A DNA stretch of 64,000 bases from Arcuatula senhousia (GCA_963971305.1 OZ020309.1:6999001-7063000); one strand, 5' to 3'; shown: positions 1 to 10,162, counted from the stretch's first letter. The notes: generated by a model from the sequence alone, not told the origin. A program made the numbers and translations.

Positions 1-390
1 AGCCTCCTGTTGTTGTTGTTTTGTATAGTCGTAAGTGTTTTTTGTAAATTGTAGAATTGTTCCCTTTTTCCCAAATTATTTGTACTGTTTGTTCATGTGA
101 CGTTATATTGTTAGTGCCTAGAATTAATGTTGTAATTGTAGCGGACGTCTTTTTGTTCAGCCTTATTTGAAGTCGAATAATAGGCTAGTTCTGTATTCCC
201 CTAAGCTGTAACAGTACGGTCAGTTAATTCTGCACCACAGGTATTTGACTAGGCATTTAATATGTTTCAGATAACAGTAGCTGCAATTTCTATTAAAAGC
301 GTCTCAATGGTAACTTAGAGAGCCTTTTTTAACAAAAGAACAACAGTTTTTTTATATTTATATTTTATCACAATTATATACAAATTTATA

Positions 391-652
391 ATCTATCACC
401 AGAGGGAGCGTCTATCAACACTGACCTCTGTCATGCATATATTATCGCGCTAAGGAGTGTGGATTGTCACACCACAATCCTTAGCGCAATAGTATATGCA
501 TGACAGAGGTCAGTGTTGCGTCGCGTTTATCAACACTGACCTCTGTCATGCATATACTATCGCGCTAAGGAGTGTGGATTGTCGCATCCTTAGCGCGAAA
601 GTATATGCATGACAGAGGTCAGTGTTGATAGACGCTCCCTCTGGTGATAGAT
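391..652. repeat. Nested double-palindrome (foldback) element
   Basis: A 262-bp foldback with outer arms beginning ATCTATCACCAGAGGGAGCG at the left and their reverse complement at the right. Inside, an arm beginning CAACACTGACCTCTGTCATG and running through CGCGCTAAGGA occurs four times in alternating orientation. The element is therefore two hairpins in a row (about 415-517 and 530-627) inside one larger palindrome. Flanks on both sides are AT-rich and loosely similar. It has no coding capacity. It is probably a non-autonomous DNA element; the superfamily is not recognisable and no clear target duplication was found. Confidence 0.85.
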
Positions 653-2452
653 TGTACAAGTTTATCAATAAACTATATGATTTCAATAAACAATAAGTTT
701 TAATAATCTATAAATTTCAAAAATATCATTATCAATAACACATTAGGATGAAAAAAAATGAATTATATATTCGATGAAAAAATGAAATGATAAGGCCTCA
801 CTGGACCAGTATTAGTGGATTGGCAGCCCGCTATACAGATGTCGTCAGACTGTCTGTAAAGCAGACGTCAAACCAAAAACACCATCGCCCATCAATGAGG
901 TCACATTTGAGATTGATCCTGTTCTTATCGGGTTGATTCAAATTTTTTTCACATATACTGTCAAAAAGTAGATTTGAAATGGTCAAGGAGTAAAATCAAA
1001 ATGTTTCCTTTGAGTTTTAGTTGTTTGAAAAATATGTCAATTGTATATGTTTATATTTCTATAAAGTTGAAATATAAAGCTTTTAACAGAATTCAATTGT
1101 ACTAAGCAAATCACACTCGATTTCAGAGTCACAAGACATGCAATGTAGTATTATTTACAAAATTTCAATAATCTTTTTTGTTTTCGTTTTATATACAATT
1201 CAGTTAAAGACTCGTTGTCTTCTTGAAAAGGGATTTGAAAGTTGGATAAATAATTTCAAGTACATTTTATTGTAATAAGGGCTTTTGAAGATGTCTCTTC
1301 ATATTAGGATAAGAGTGTACAATAAAAATCTATACCGAACTGACAGTATCCCTAAATATTTTACAAGCCTGTGAAAATTTGTTATTTTGTAATTTCTTCT
1401 TTCTTCTATATTAAAAATGCTTCATTGTTTTAAAGTATAACCATAACAAATTGAAACTAAATAATCATTAATTTTTTCTTCTCCTCTTTTTTATCAAATA
1501 CTGTGAATCTTAGCAGTTGATTTGCCAAATAATTTTTATATTAAACTTGTACATTTTGAAAGTTTTAGGATACATAGTCCAATGCATGTCAAATTGACTC
1601 TTGCAATGCTTATGTGATTTGCAATTAACAACTAAGTTCTGGTTTAAGGTGATAGAATTGTTTCTGCTACAAAAAATATTTTTGAAAATTGAATTAATCC
1701 CGAAAAGAACAGAATATCATAAAATGATCCGTTTCGTCAAGGTATATCAACAAAGAACTACAAAATACATATTTTCCTACATTTTGAAGTACATGTTTCA
1801 AAAACAATCGATAATTGGCAGAATTTTGCGACCAATTAATTAAAGACTATATGAGATTCTTTGTAAAATGAATATTCAGATATATTGCACAAATAAGAAT
1901 TGAGTCCCTTTTCTTTATAACTAATGCTATACCTGTGGTTTTATCCATTTTAGTGGAATATATTTTATAATTGTGTGATGTTATACATTTTGTAACAAGC
2001 ATTTATTTGATAGGATAGGATTTATGTGATCTTATTTCCTTGAAACAACAACTTTTTTCTGCAATCACAAAAATAATTAAATCCACATTATATTTTCCAA
2101 AAAAAACATAAACAAAGAATTTTATATAATTATAGTATCATCTTGTAAAAATGGAAAGTGTAATAAAAAAGTCTTTAACTTACTTTAATAACTTTATTTT
2201 TTTTATTTATTAACTCATGTAAAATCTAACTAATAAAAGGAACGTTGTTATTGAGCAAAAACCTCGACTTCAGTTCTACCCCCCAAAAGAAAATAAATAA
2301 ATATGGTTACATTAAGTAGATAATTCAAAAGTATTTTATGCCCATATTAAGACTGTACAGTTCAAAATAAGAACCCCTGATTATACTTGATAATACTAGT
2401 ATATGTTTCCATAAACAATTCATCTTAAATGGGGACAATTATGTTTCTTCTT
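653..2452. other. AT-rich spacer, no gene seen
   Basis: Apart from the interspersed repeat at about 790-945, this stretch shows only AT-rich sequence and short frames without recognisable protein content. The piece around 1262-1325 (AATAAGGGCTTTTGAAGA) resembles sequence beside the LINE tail near 44.2 kb, so old element debris is likely. Confidence 0.5.
790..945 (+). repeat. Interspersed repeat, copy 1
   Basis: This segment recurs in reverse orientation at about 44388-44520. Shared blocks include CACTGGACCAGTATTAGTGG, CCAAACCAAAAACACCATC and a block around CACATTTGA. The block GGTCACATTTGAGATT also occurs in the last coding exon of the TRAF/BIR/RING locus at 3.7 kb, so part of that exon may come from this family. 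No coding potential is claimed. Confidence 0.7.
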
Positions 2453-2511
2453 TCATACATACATACATACATACATACATACATACATACATACATACAT
2501 ACATACATACA

Positions 2512-2545
<34 letters not shown>

Positions 2546-2560
2546 CATACACACATACCA
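2453..2560. repeat. (CATA)n microsatellite
   Basis: About 100 bp of nearly pure CATA tetranucleotide repeat, becoming imperfect (ATATACATACACACATACC) at its right end. Confidence 0.95.
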
Positions 2561-2654
2561 TGTTTACACATTAGGTAGAATAATTAAATTTCTAAATTTA
2601 ACCTAATACTATATTTCATTCCATCAACAACTCGACTAATCTCAGGAAAAAAAC

Positions 2655-2966
2655 TGCGTTCTAAAAAATTCCTTACCACTTCCAGTGGCTTCGCTCCAGG
2701 CACCGATCTGAAGGTACTGCTTCCATTGGTGTCAGGAATTCTTAGATACTCTTTCATCGAACGCATATTTAAAATATGTTTTTGACAATATATTTAAACA
2801 AACTTATTCAAAATTAAAATAAACAAATCAAACAACTTTGTTTGCTTCAACGAAGCAAAGTAAACTCCGTACCACTTCCTGTGGCTTCGCTCCAGGCACC
2901 AACCTGAAGGTACTGCTTCCACTGGCGTCGGGAGTTTTAAAGATACCTTAGACCTCCAAAGCATAT
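2655..2966. repeat. Two copies of a ~110-bp unit
   Basis: Two direct copies (about 2655-2770 and 2850-2966) share blocks such as GTGGCTTCGCTCCAGGCACC and CTGAAGGTACTGCTTCCA. Each contains short self-complementary stretches around the GCTTCGC core, so it can fold into small hairpins. The copies lie between two CATA microsatellites. Function unknown; a short non-autonomous element is possible. Confidence 0.75.
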
Positions 2967-3040
2967 TAAAATGACAAGAACATATATTTTAAAATACAAC
3001 CAAAAAAAAAAAAATACAAATTGTGTGACTGTTTCGCCAT

Positions 3041-3115
3041 TCATACATACATACATACATAAATACATACACTCACATACATACATATGTATACATACAT
3101 GCATACATACGCAAT
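3041..3115. repeat. (CATA)n microsatellite, second tract
   Basis: An imperfect CATA/TACA tetranucleotide tract immediately downstream of the end of locus A. Confidence 0.9.
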
Positions 3116-3256
3116 TAACTAAAATTTCTCTTAGATTGCAATGAAAAAACTATTACCCTGTTGAAGTTCCGTCAACAAAACACAAGAAAATGCTTTTGCA
3201 TAATTCTTAACATTGTTTTTGCACCCCTGTAATTTCTTACATTGAATTGTACATGT

Positions 3257-3703
3257 ATGCTACAACAAGGTGAAAGTGATTTTCTTTTCAGGACATAGAC
3301 TAGATGACAAAACCTGAATATAATTGTTTGTAAGAACTATATCCCCGCCGACATTGCTGCTAACTGCGATTAAGTTGTTTCCGATGTTGATGTGTTGACA
3401 GTGTCCTTGAATGATTACTAAACAGTTATGGGCACATCTGATGTTAGCACAGTTTTTCTTGACTAAAACGATTTTATTGTTGATGCAGATAGAGTTTTTA
3501 GAATTTTCGGGTACCACAACAGAATCCTTGTCATGGAAAACTCTGGGAGTCCCACTAAAGCAGGAAACTTGTCGATGTAGAGGAAATATGTATTTTATGC
3601 CAACATTGTCTGTCAGAGTGTTGAAATACCATGAACAAAAAATGTCCGGCAAAGTATTGTTGGGAAGGCATTCATAAAGAAATGCCAAACCAAAAATACT
3701 TGC
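3257..3703 (-). CDS. Conserved 148-codon frame after the TAG of locus A; unrecognised repeat protein
   Basis: I do not recognise this protein. The frame continues directly, in frame, from the TAG (3704-3706) of the last exon of locus A and stays open to a stop at 3257-3259. It contains no ATG at all. The copy at 40667-41113 has the same length without indels and roughly three-quarters identical residues. From the motif FHDKD onward the sequence falls into 17-residue units: FHDKDSVVV..., CINNKIVLV..., CAHNCLVII..., IGNNLIAVS..., LTNNYIQVL. Asn/Asp at position 3 and alternating hydrophobic residues follow in each unit, which suggests a beta-solenoid. Translation would need stop readthrough or unseen splicing, since no start codon exists. 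It could also be a conserved fossil of a repeat family. Confidence 0.5.
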
Positions 3704-3801
3704 CTAGCGAGTTTTATACTGCGGATCCTGAATCTCAAATGTGACCACCCTTTTAATACGATGGGGATGGCGTCTTCTCTTCCTGTTCTTGTAATTGGTA
3801 T
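3704..3801 (-). CDS. Locus A last exon: basic tail, ends in TAG
   Basis: After the acceptor TTTTGTAG the exon starts in phase 1, completing a Tyr codon with the preceding exon. It reads TNYKNRKRRRHPHRIKR and then VVTFEIQDPQYKTR before TAG. The matching exon of locus B (40569-40666) has exactly the same length, 98 nt, and the same ending, YKTR-TAG. The Arg/Lys/His-rich part could be a nuclear-localisation or RNA-binding stretch. Part of the exon matches an interspersed repeat (790-945), so it may be exonised repeat sequence. The frame after TAG is open for 148 codons. Confidence 0.6.
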
Positions 3802-4314
3802 CTACAAAATTAAAGAGGAATTTCACAAAGTGATCCTATAGCAGTATATAACATATTATATCTTTAAAAATCGCAATTGGTAATTGGTTAACAGAGTGCC
3901 AAACTTCACTTTAAATCGGCGCTACTGAAATGTTGAAACATCAACGAAATATTAAAAAAAAGAAAAACATAGATAAGGGTGCCATATATTCTTAGCATCT
4001 ATGTATGATTTTTGATACATATTTATCACTAATATATATTTCATAAGGTGATGATTGTATTGGAAAAACACAACAAAAAACTACTCCGAGACCAGCATGA
4101 TACGATCGCAACATGTTGAACCCTTTATGTTAGAGGTCCAATATGGATTGTCAAATGCTTTGTACACTTGCAGCCCATGGTGGACTCACAAAGGTTTTGA
4201 CTCATTCTTTGATATATTACATGTTATTCATGTTATTTGAAGCATTTTCTTCTTACAAACATAGACAAATACAATTATTCTTGAAGGAAATTTGAAATAT
4301 TTTTTTAAACTTAC

Positions 4315-4470
4315 ACTGGTCCATGCAAGACCCTTCGAGTCTTTTCAAACGACATGTAAAACATGTCCCAAGATGCCCACATGGGAGGAATACATCTGTC
4401 GCGGAATCACCACACACTTTACATTTGGCATCTTTCAACAAATTATTTTCTTCCGCCAAGATCCTAATAT
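4315..4470 (-). CDS. Locus A exon: IAP-like RING, last ligand missing
   Basis: The exon (156 nt, phase 1 at both ends) lies between the acceptor CACTTGTAG and the donor AGT|GTAAGT. It encodes a helix-like lead ILAEENNLLKDAK and then a RING of the IAP type: CKVC, PCGHLGTCFTC and a later Cys in GSCMDQ. That supplies seven of the eight usual C3HC4 ligands. The final Cys of the usual CPxC pair is absent, both here and in the following exon. A normal RING would be a ubiquitin E3 module; this one may bind only one zinc properly. The locus B copy (40059-40184) has lost further ligands. Confidence 0.7.
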
Positions 4471-5664
4471 CTACAAGTGAATGCAAAATAACATATTGCT
4501 TCATTTAAATTCGAACTGATCGTCAATTCATATTACTATTAAAAAAAACTAGACCCAAATATCAAACAATGTCGCCTATTTGATTTTTTATTGATAAAAA
4601 GTAATTATCACAAAGGCGAGTTATTGCCATTGGAAGAAATAACATTTGTAGTTCATGAAAAATAATTGTATCAAGAGGTAAAATTACGTGAAATTCTTTT
4701 CGTAATTCTAATAACATATGTTTTCTGCTTGAATGTACGTTTCTTTTGAATGTCCTAATAGTTACTGTGTAAAGAACGAAATTTTGATTTTGGGGTCAAT
4801 AGTTCAAATTACAAGGTCATAAGTGTAAATTTTATAGTGAATTGGTATACTATTTCATGAAATTTACAAACACTTTAGCTTATTGGAAAATAAAAAGCCT
4901 TTCTATTCTGAGGTTGAAAAGTAAAAGGTCAAGGTCAGTTTTGAAAAAAAACCTTTTAGTTTAGAGTAAAGTTGGTTTCGGTGGCATAACTTTAAAACGT
5001 CTTGTTAGAATTTAAGAAAACTTGAACGTTTTAAAACATATTAGGTACGGAAATGGCATATATTGATTTTCGATGTTGGGGTCAATTGGTCAATGGAAAA
5101 TAAGAACCTTAAGTCATGCTCTTTTCTGATTATAATGACGTTAATTTTAAAGTCATTTATTGCAATAAAATACATATAATGGTGCATATTTACATCACAT
5201 TCTCATTTTTTTTCTTTACCTTTGATGGTTGGTCCACTACTTGGTTCCAATAAGTGTTTTATATTGGTTTTCTTTTTTCTGGAATAAAAATGCAATGTTC
5301 AAAAACATTTGTTTATACGAATTACAATTTAAACACACTGTATCTTAGATATTTGTATTATCAATTTATATATTGAATAGTACAGAAGGAGTCTATAATA
5401 TGTTGGTATGGCAGAGCATTTTCGTTTAATTTTTTTTTCGTATAATTTACGCTAACCGTATAAGAGATCGTCATTTGACAGTCGGAAACTTTAATGCTAA
5501 CCATCATAATTTTTTTTTTTATAAAAAGTTAATTATTTAAGGAACCGAAGAATGTTTTAATACTTATAATCTACTTTAGGTTTCTAGGATTGGAAGATAT
5601 CAAAACAAATATGTGTCAATCGTTACGTGCCTTAATTTTCTTATTGCTCGAATATTATTATCAC

Positions 5665-5889
5665 GTCTTTTCTGAGCAAAGTAGCCGACTTTTGGAATAC
5701 TCCAGGGATCTTTAGCCCATGGAACATCTTCTTCCCAGTTACTTATTCCTCCATCACAAAATAAACAACGGGTTAAATCGTGGCCAGGACAGAAGAAACC
5801 ATCATCAGCCAAAACTGACAGTGTTTTGCCGGACTGCATTGGCCAACCACGAAACGTATTTATCCTCAGAATATAATGATTCTGCATTT
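5665..5889 (-). CDS. Locus A exon: BIR domain, two zinc ligands replaced
   Basis: The acceptor GGTACAG gives a phase-1 start (Glu-Met-Gln). BIR hallmarks are visible in order: RINTFRGWP, then LADDGFFCPGHDLTRCLFC, then GGISNW and DPW. The CxxC pair is present (CLFC). The positions expected to hold the zinc-binding His and the last Cys carry Asp (PWAKD) and Val (PKVGYF), so the zinc site is incomplete. BIR domains bind caspases or other signalling partners. The 3' end is uncertain: GAC|GTGATA at 5665 is the only phase-1 donor found, and the frame stays open to a TGA near 5600. Locus B has no recognisable BIR exon. Confidence 0.65.
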
Positions 5890-6193
5890 CTGTACCAAAA
5901 CAAAACAACATATCATGAATAAACAGAATACTTATATTACAAAACATTAGGGAGAGATATACTAGAAATCAAGTGGATATAACTTTGTTTCAGTGTGGTT
6001 TTTTGCAAAACTTGAGAAATTAATCACGTTAAGAAGACATCTTTTAGTAATGTTTGAAACAAGAGTTATTGTTATTAACAAGGCAAGAACAAAAGAAAGT
6101 TTGTCTAAAAAGCAGGTGAATATTCTGTGATATCCACACAGAGGGAAGATTAAATTTTATACACAAGACATAGACGGATCAAGAGGCACAGAC

Positions 6194-6825
6194 CTGTTTG
6201 ATGGACTACTTCCAGTGTTGGTTGTGATATAAACGTAGGACAGCCGAAAGCGATGTTCAGTTTTGTCATCTCGTGCTTGACAATGAAAGTACCAGGATTA
6301 ATATTTCTGTGACGACTCTTTCTCTTTCTGGTCATCAAAGCCATCCGATTTCTTTGGGAAAACGGCCATTCCAATATCGCATCGAATTGCTCACTCATCG
6401 CTTCAAAAAACAAAGACAAGTGACTACTTTTTCCTCTGCCATCGTCATCTATATATACATGTGGATTGATGTTTTTGTGACGACCCTTTCTCTTTTTGAT
6501 CATCAAACCGTACTTTGGGAGAACGGCCATTGCACGATCGCATCGAATTGCCCTCTCATCACTTCAAAAAACAGAGACATGTGACCACCTTTACCCAAGC
6601 CATTGCCATTTATGTAGAATGGATAACTATACAAAGAGATCGTCTGGTTTGCAACATCATTCTGCTTTCTCTGACTGTTGTCCCTTATTTTCCAAATAAA
6701 AAGCCCATCATAGCGTGTTGCTTTTAATATTTGATATCTTAAATCTAGTTCTGCAACCTTGATATCTTGAAGACTTGTCAGTATCTCGTGAGCATTGGCT
6801 TGTTGATATAGTGATTCTGGAATTC
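6194..6825 (-). pseudogene. Locus A exon: TRAF coiled coil plus MATH, internally duplicated and frameshifted
   Basis: The acceptor TCATTTGCAG joins exon 1 in phase 1. The frame reads a helical lead (ESLYQQANAHEILTSL), then KVAELDLRYQILK, the junction typical of TRAF proteins, then the MATH start YDGLFIWKIRD and ISLYSYPFY. The segment with the motif GKGGHMSLFFE...FDAI...WPFSQ is present twice (6463-6604 and 6295-6443). The first copy is exactly 7 nt shorter (142 against 149), which shifts the frame and creates TGA at 6503-6505. The end of the domain, MTKLNIAFGCPTFISQ, lies in the shifted frame and finishes in phase 1 at the donor ACAG|GTCTG. A stretch expected before GNGLGKG is missing. This is either true decay or one sequencing error on top of an odd duplication. 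Confidence 0.75.
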
Positions 6826-7340
6826 CTGCAAATGATAAGTCGGTATTTCAATTTTAATAAAGACTTGTTATCACCAAACAATGATATAAAATTTAATCCT
6901 TTATAAAAACGATTTGACATTTTTCTAAAAAAAAAATCTAATAGCAGGGGAGGTTATCTGCGGTGAAAAATGTTTGAAAATATTCTATATGGAAAAGCAT
7001 ATCATGGAATGAAGAATTGTGACCCCATGTAACAGAAATCAAAAGTACTTCCTATATCAGGCATACACAAAATTCAAGGTCAACAAAACATGAGTGCAAC
7101 ATTTTTTCTATTAACATCACTACCACTATCTCAAATGTTCATGAGACAAGACAAAACAAGGAAGACATACCTGAAAAATTGAAGATCGCAATGGTGCTGA
7201 CTTGATAAAACAGACTTCAGATAAAACATTCTTCAATGTTAACCCAAACCTTTACGAAATGACTGCATCCTTATCAGCCGACCAAAGTAGAAAAACGGTA
7301 AAATCGGAATAAATAAACATTGCTAAAGTGTTATACTCAC

Positions 7341-7428
7341 CTGAATGAGTATATTCAGATTCAGTTTGTTCGCATGTGTTTGAATTTGTATTGTTTGGTA
7401 TTGCTGTCTCGCTCATCTTATTTTCCAT
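7341..7428 (-). CDS. Locus A exon 1: start codon and polar leader
   Basis: The ATG at 7428 lies just downstream of a palindrome shared with locus B. The 88-nt exon encodes a polar, acidic leader (MENKMSETAIPNNTNS, then TCEQTESEYTHS) with no signal peptide, and ends in phase 1 at TTCAG|GTGAGT. The matching exon of locus B (37648-37723) has the same phase, start context and TTIPQETN-like residues. Its role is unknown; similar disordered leaders precede TRAF coiled coils in other animals. Confidence 0.6.
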
Positions 7429-7450
7429 GATAACATCATCTTAAGACTAG

Positions 7451-7517
7451 GTGGGTAATCATTTTCTGTATAAACCCAAAGCCCTAGTGGGTTTATACAG
7501 AATGTTGAGTTACCCAC
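7451..7517 (-). promoter_or_regulatory. Conserved imperfect palindrome upstream of locus A start
   Basis: About 28-nt arms (GTGGGTAATCATTTTCTGTA on the plus-strand left and the reverse complement of TACAGAATGTTGAGTTACCC on the right) surround a short AT/GC core (AAGCCCTAG). It ends about 23 bp from the ATG. The same palindrome, slightly degraded, precedes the locus B ATG (37561-37627). It could be a 5'-UTR hairpin, a dimeric protein-binding site, or a small inverted-repeat element captured at the promoter. Confidence 0.6.
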
Positions 7518-8713
7518 CTTCTCTAAAAACTGTTACTGTTTTACCATCCCAGTTCCTAAAATTTTGAAGATATGTTTCCTATTATTTGTCAGAAAATGCC
7601 GGGGTTCCAACAAAATAAATAATAGCAGGAAAAGTAGAAAATTGTTACATCACTTTATCATCATAGAATACAAACAATAAACCGGCCGCTTTTGAAATTT
7701 ACCTGAATTGGTGCTAATGAAACTGCATACCAAATTTTAAGGTGCACAATAACTCCTTCATGTTGAACAGATTTCAAAAAGTTAACGTTGACATAAAATC
7801 TCTCAAAGTCGGTAGACACGAAAGCAGGAGAATACAGCTGAAACGCTCTTGCAATTGATATGTGATGATGTTTATGCAGCTGCATACAAAAGGTGTACCA
7901 TTACTTGCTCACATACAAAATACTTAACATATGTAAAAAAACTTATGTGGACACCGATGCTAGAAGCACCATACCCAAGTCTCGCCTATCGCGACTTTTG
8001 TTACAGACGAGACAAAAACCGTTTCATCTATGTTGCTGAAACATATTTATTTATAACATAAAATGCAGCTAAATGTTGAACAGTTTTTTTTTTTTCGCTT
8101 CTTGAAATATCTTATGAATGTATATGTTTAATGTCCTAAATTTTAAAGACAAAATCACTACAATAAATCAGAAATTGCGAAAAACCGCACTGCAAAACCT
8201 TTCTTATATATGCTCTATTCTTCCTTTTATTATCTCTTAATTTTAAAAAGAAAAGTATGCACACCAGTGGTCACCATTCAAAAAATAACTTATAGGGTAA
8301 ACAAAGTTCAAATTAAATCTATATTTGGCATTTAATCAATGGTTATGGAAATTTATATTCTATAAATAAATATTGTATAGAAATTTAAAATGATTACTCA
8401 GTGGATTAAGCTAACCATGACATACATCTATCAATAAATTAATTCACTTTAAAGTTTTAACATATAATCATATACGACAAAAAAAAAACAACAAGAAACA
8501 TTCATATTTGATTGCATCAGAAAATTTGAAAACAATACAGAAAACAAATTTACTACTTAAAATGAAAATATATATGAATAAATGATGAATTTATATCACC
8601 CGTCATGCCAAACAAAGAACCCAAGGGTTATATTATACAATGAAAACAAGAACATCCCCGGAGAAAATCCAAGGCCTGTGTCACTGGGAAGATTATCAGG
8701 ATTGTGTCTTCAA
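7518..8713. other. Spacer without gene
   Basis: Nothing convincing is seen. A short piece around 7710-7760 (CTGCATACCAAATTT) resembles 14195-14230 (TTGCATACCAAATTTCAAT), so both are probably fragments of one old repeat. Confidence 0.4.
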
Positions 8714-8882
8714 TTTGGCGCCATAAAACCTGGTTTAACCCACCATTTCGTTTGAAATGCCTGTACCAAGTCAGGACCATTGCGATCCACCAGTTCTCCG
8801 GTATGACTGATTCGTTTTTGTCATTTTCTCTGGACTATGAGATTGATCATTCAAGTTCGGTAGTTTTGTTATTACCTTTATT
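8714..8882 (+). repeat. 169-bp interspersed repeat, copy 1
   Basis: From TTTGGCGCCATAAAACCTGG to TTATTACCTTTATT this segment matches 25531-25699 over 169 bp. I counted only two mismatches (TCTCCGGTATG against TCCCCGGTGTG). The near identity indicates a recently active or homogenised family. Blocks resemble a degraded stretch at 21390-21440 (TGTATCAAGTCAGGAAAG). No protein is claimed. Confidence 0.9.
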
Positions 8883-10162
8883 TTCAGATTAATTTAAAAA
8901 TATAAATTACAACAAAGTTCCAGACAATAAATTTTGTTACGCCTGACGCGCGTTTCGTCTACTCAAGACTCACCAGAGGCGCTTTACCTAAAGTTCAAAA
9001 GCTATGATTGTGAAAATTTGGAATTTAATACATGTAGTTTTTTTTTAATTGATTTGGAATTACCTTTCTGGTTGCCGTGTATAGTAGGAACAATATGTGA
9101 ATTGGGAGGAATGCACCAAACATCATTTAGAAAAAACGATCTTCAACTCTTCATATCCTAATATAAAGTCTCGTATTAAAAACATTGACAATGAGTATTT
9201 AAACAACATGCCTGGAACCTTAAAAATGGTCTTACCTTTATAACCAGGGGTGGCGGAAGAAACCAATAAACCATGATGAAATCAATTTATATGGCTAACA
9301 TTTGTCCAATCAAAATTCTTTTATTTTGGACATTTTATATCGATTTTTACGACTAAATAAAGATTACGGAAATTTAAATGTTATTAATAATAAAGTATAA
9401 ATAGTTTGGAATTTTTCATAAAATTTTAAAATACAATCGACAGTAGCGGACAGGAACTGGAACTTTGGGGTGTTTGGTAAAAGTTGGAAGGAAAAAATAG
9501 AAACGGAATACAAAATAAATTCATACTTTAAAACGAATTACTCTTGATTTTTCACAATTTGTATGCCGATATTGTTTTTAAAGGTCCTTAACCAATCACA
9601 TTCTTGGCGCTTAAAACGGAAAATTTAATTGAAATGTTTCCTAACCTTTTTCAAAGCACACTTAGACTTAACATTGGTTTTAGATTCTTTATTTGCAAAA
9701 TACACTCGTACGGGTCAAAGCAAACATTAACTGCTACATAATAAACATACAAGGGACTATTTTAATTTTATGTAATATTTTAAATCAGTGCCAGATTACC
9801 CCTTGACCTATGGTCCCCTAAATTAAAAAAAAATACACTTAAACATGATTTTGCTTTATAGAATGAAAACTATAACTAGGGACAGCTGGTTTAGCAGCTA
9901 CTCGTTGGCCATTTTGTAACGTAACGACAACTTGCCCCTACGCACAATAAACAGTTAATAGATGCAGCTGGACACAATATAAAATAAAGTAAAAAATACC
10001 AAAGTTGAAAGTGACTGTAGTACTGTATTGTTAATTACTCATGTATGTATGTGTATTGAAGTTGATCTAAACTTATGTTAATACGAATACGAGTTCTGGA
10101 TTAGACGACTGGGGACCGCACTACCTTATGGGTGCAACGATAATATTGGAAGTATAGGTAAT
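8883..10162. other. AT-rich spacer without gene
   Basis: No recognisable domain, RNA gene or repeat boundary was found here; it consists of short frames and homopolymer-rich sequence. Confidence 0.4.

Larger units (their letters stand above)
3704..7428 (-). pseudogene. Locus A: TRAF coiled coil/MATH-BIR-RING gene, frame broken in MATH
   Basis: Five exons (7341-7428, 6194-6825, about 5665-5889, 4315-4470, 3704-3801) line up on the minus strand, and every junction is phase 1, so the domains join in one frame. The order is a short leader, a TRAF-type coiled coil running into a MATH domain, a BIR, a partial RING and a basic tail. TRAF and BIR/RING proteins act in cytoplasmic immune and cell-death signalling, MATH binding receptor peptides and RING recruiting E2 enzymes. 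Their union in one polypeptide is unusual. The MATH exon has an in-frame TGA at 6503-6505 caused by a 7-nt difference between two internal repeats, so the gene is either a pseudogene or carries a sequence error. The BIR exon donor is weak. Locus B at 37.6-41.1 kb is its inverted paralogue. Confidence 0.6.

Noticed and set aside
2453..3115. CRISPR-like spaced repeats
   Set aside because: They are continuous tetranucleotide microsatellites without spacers; the genome is animal.
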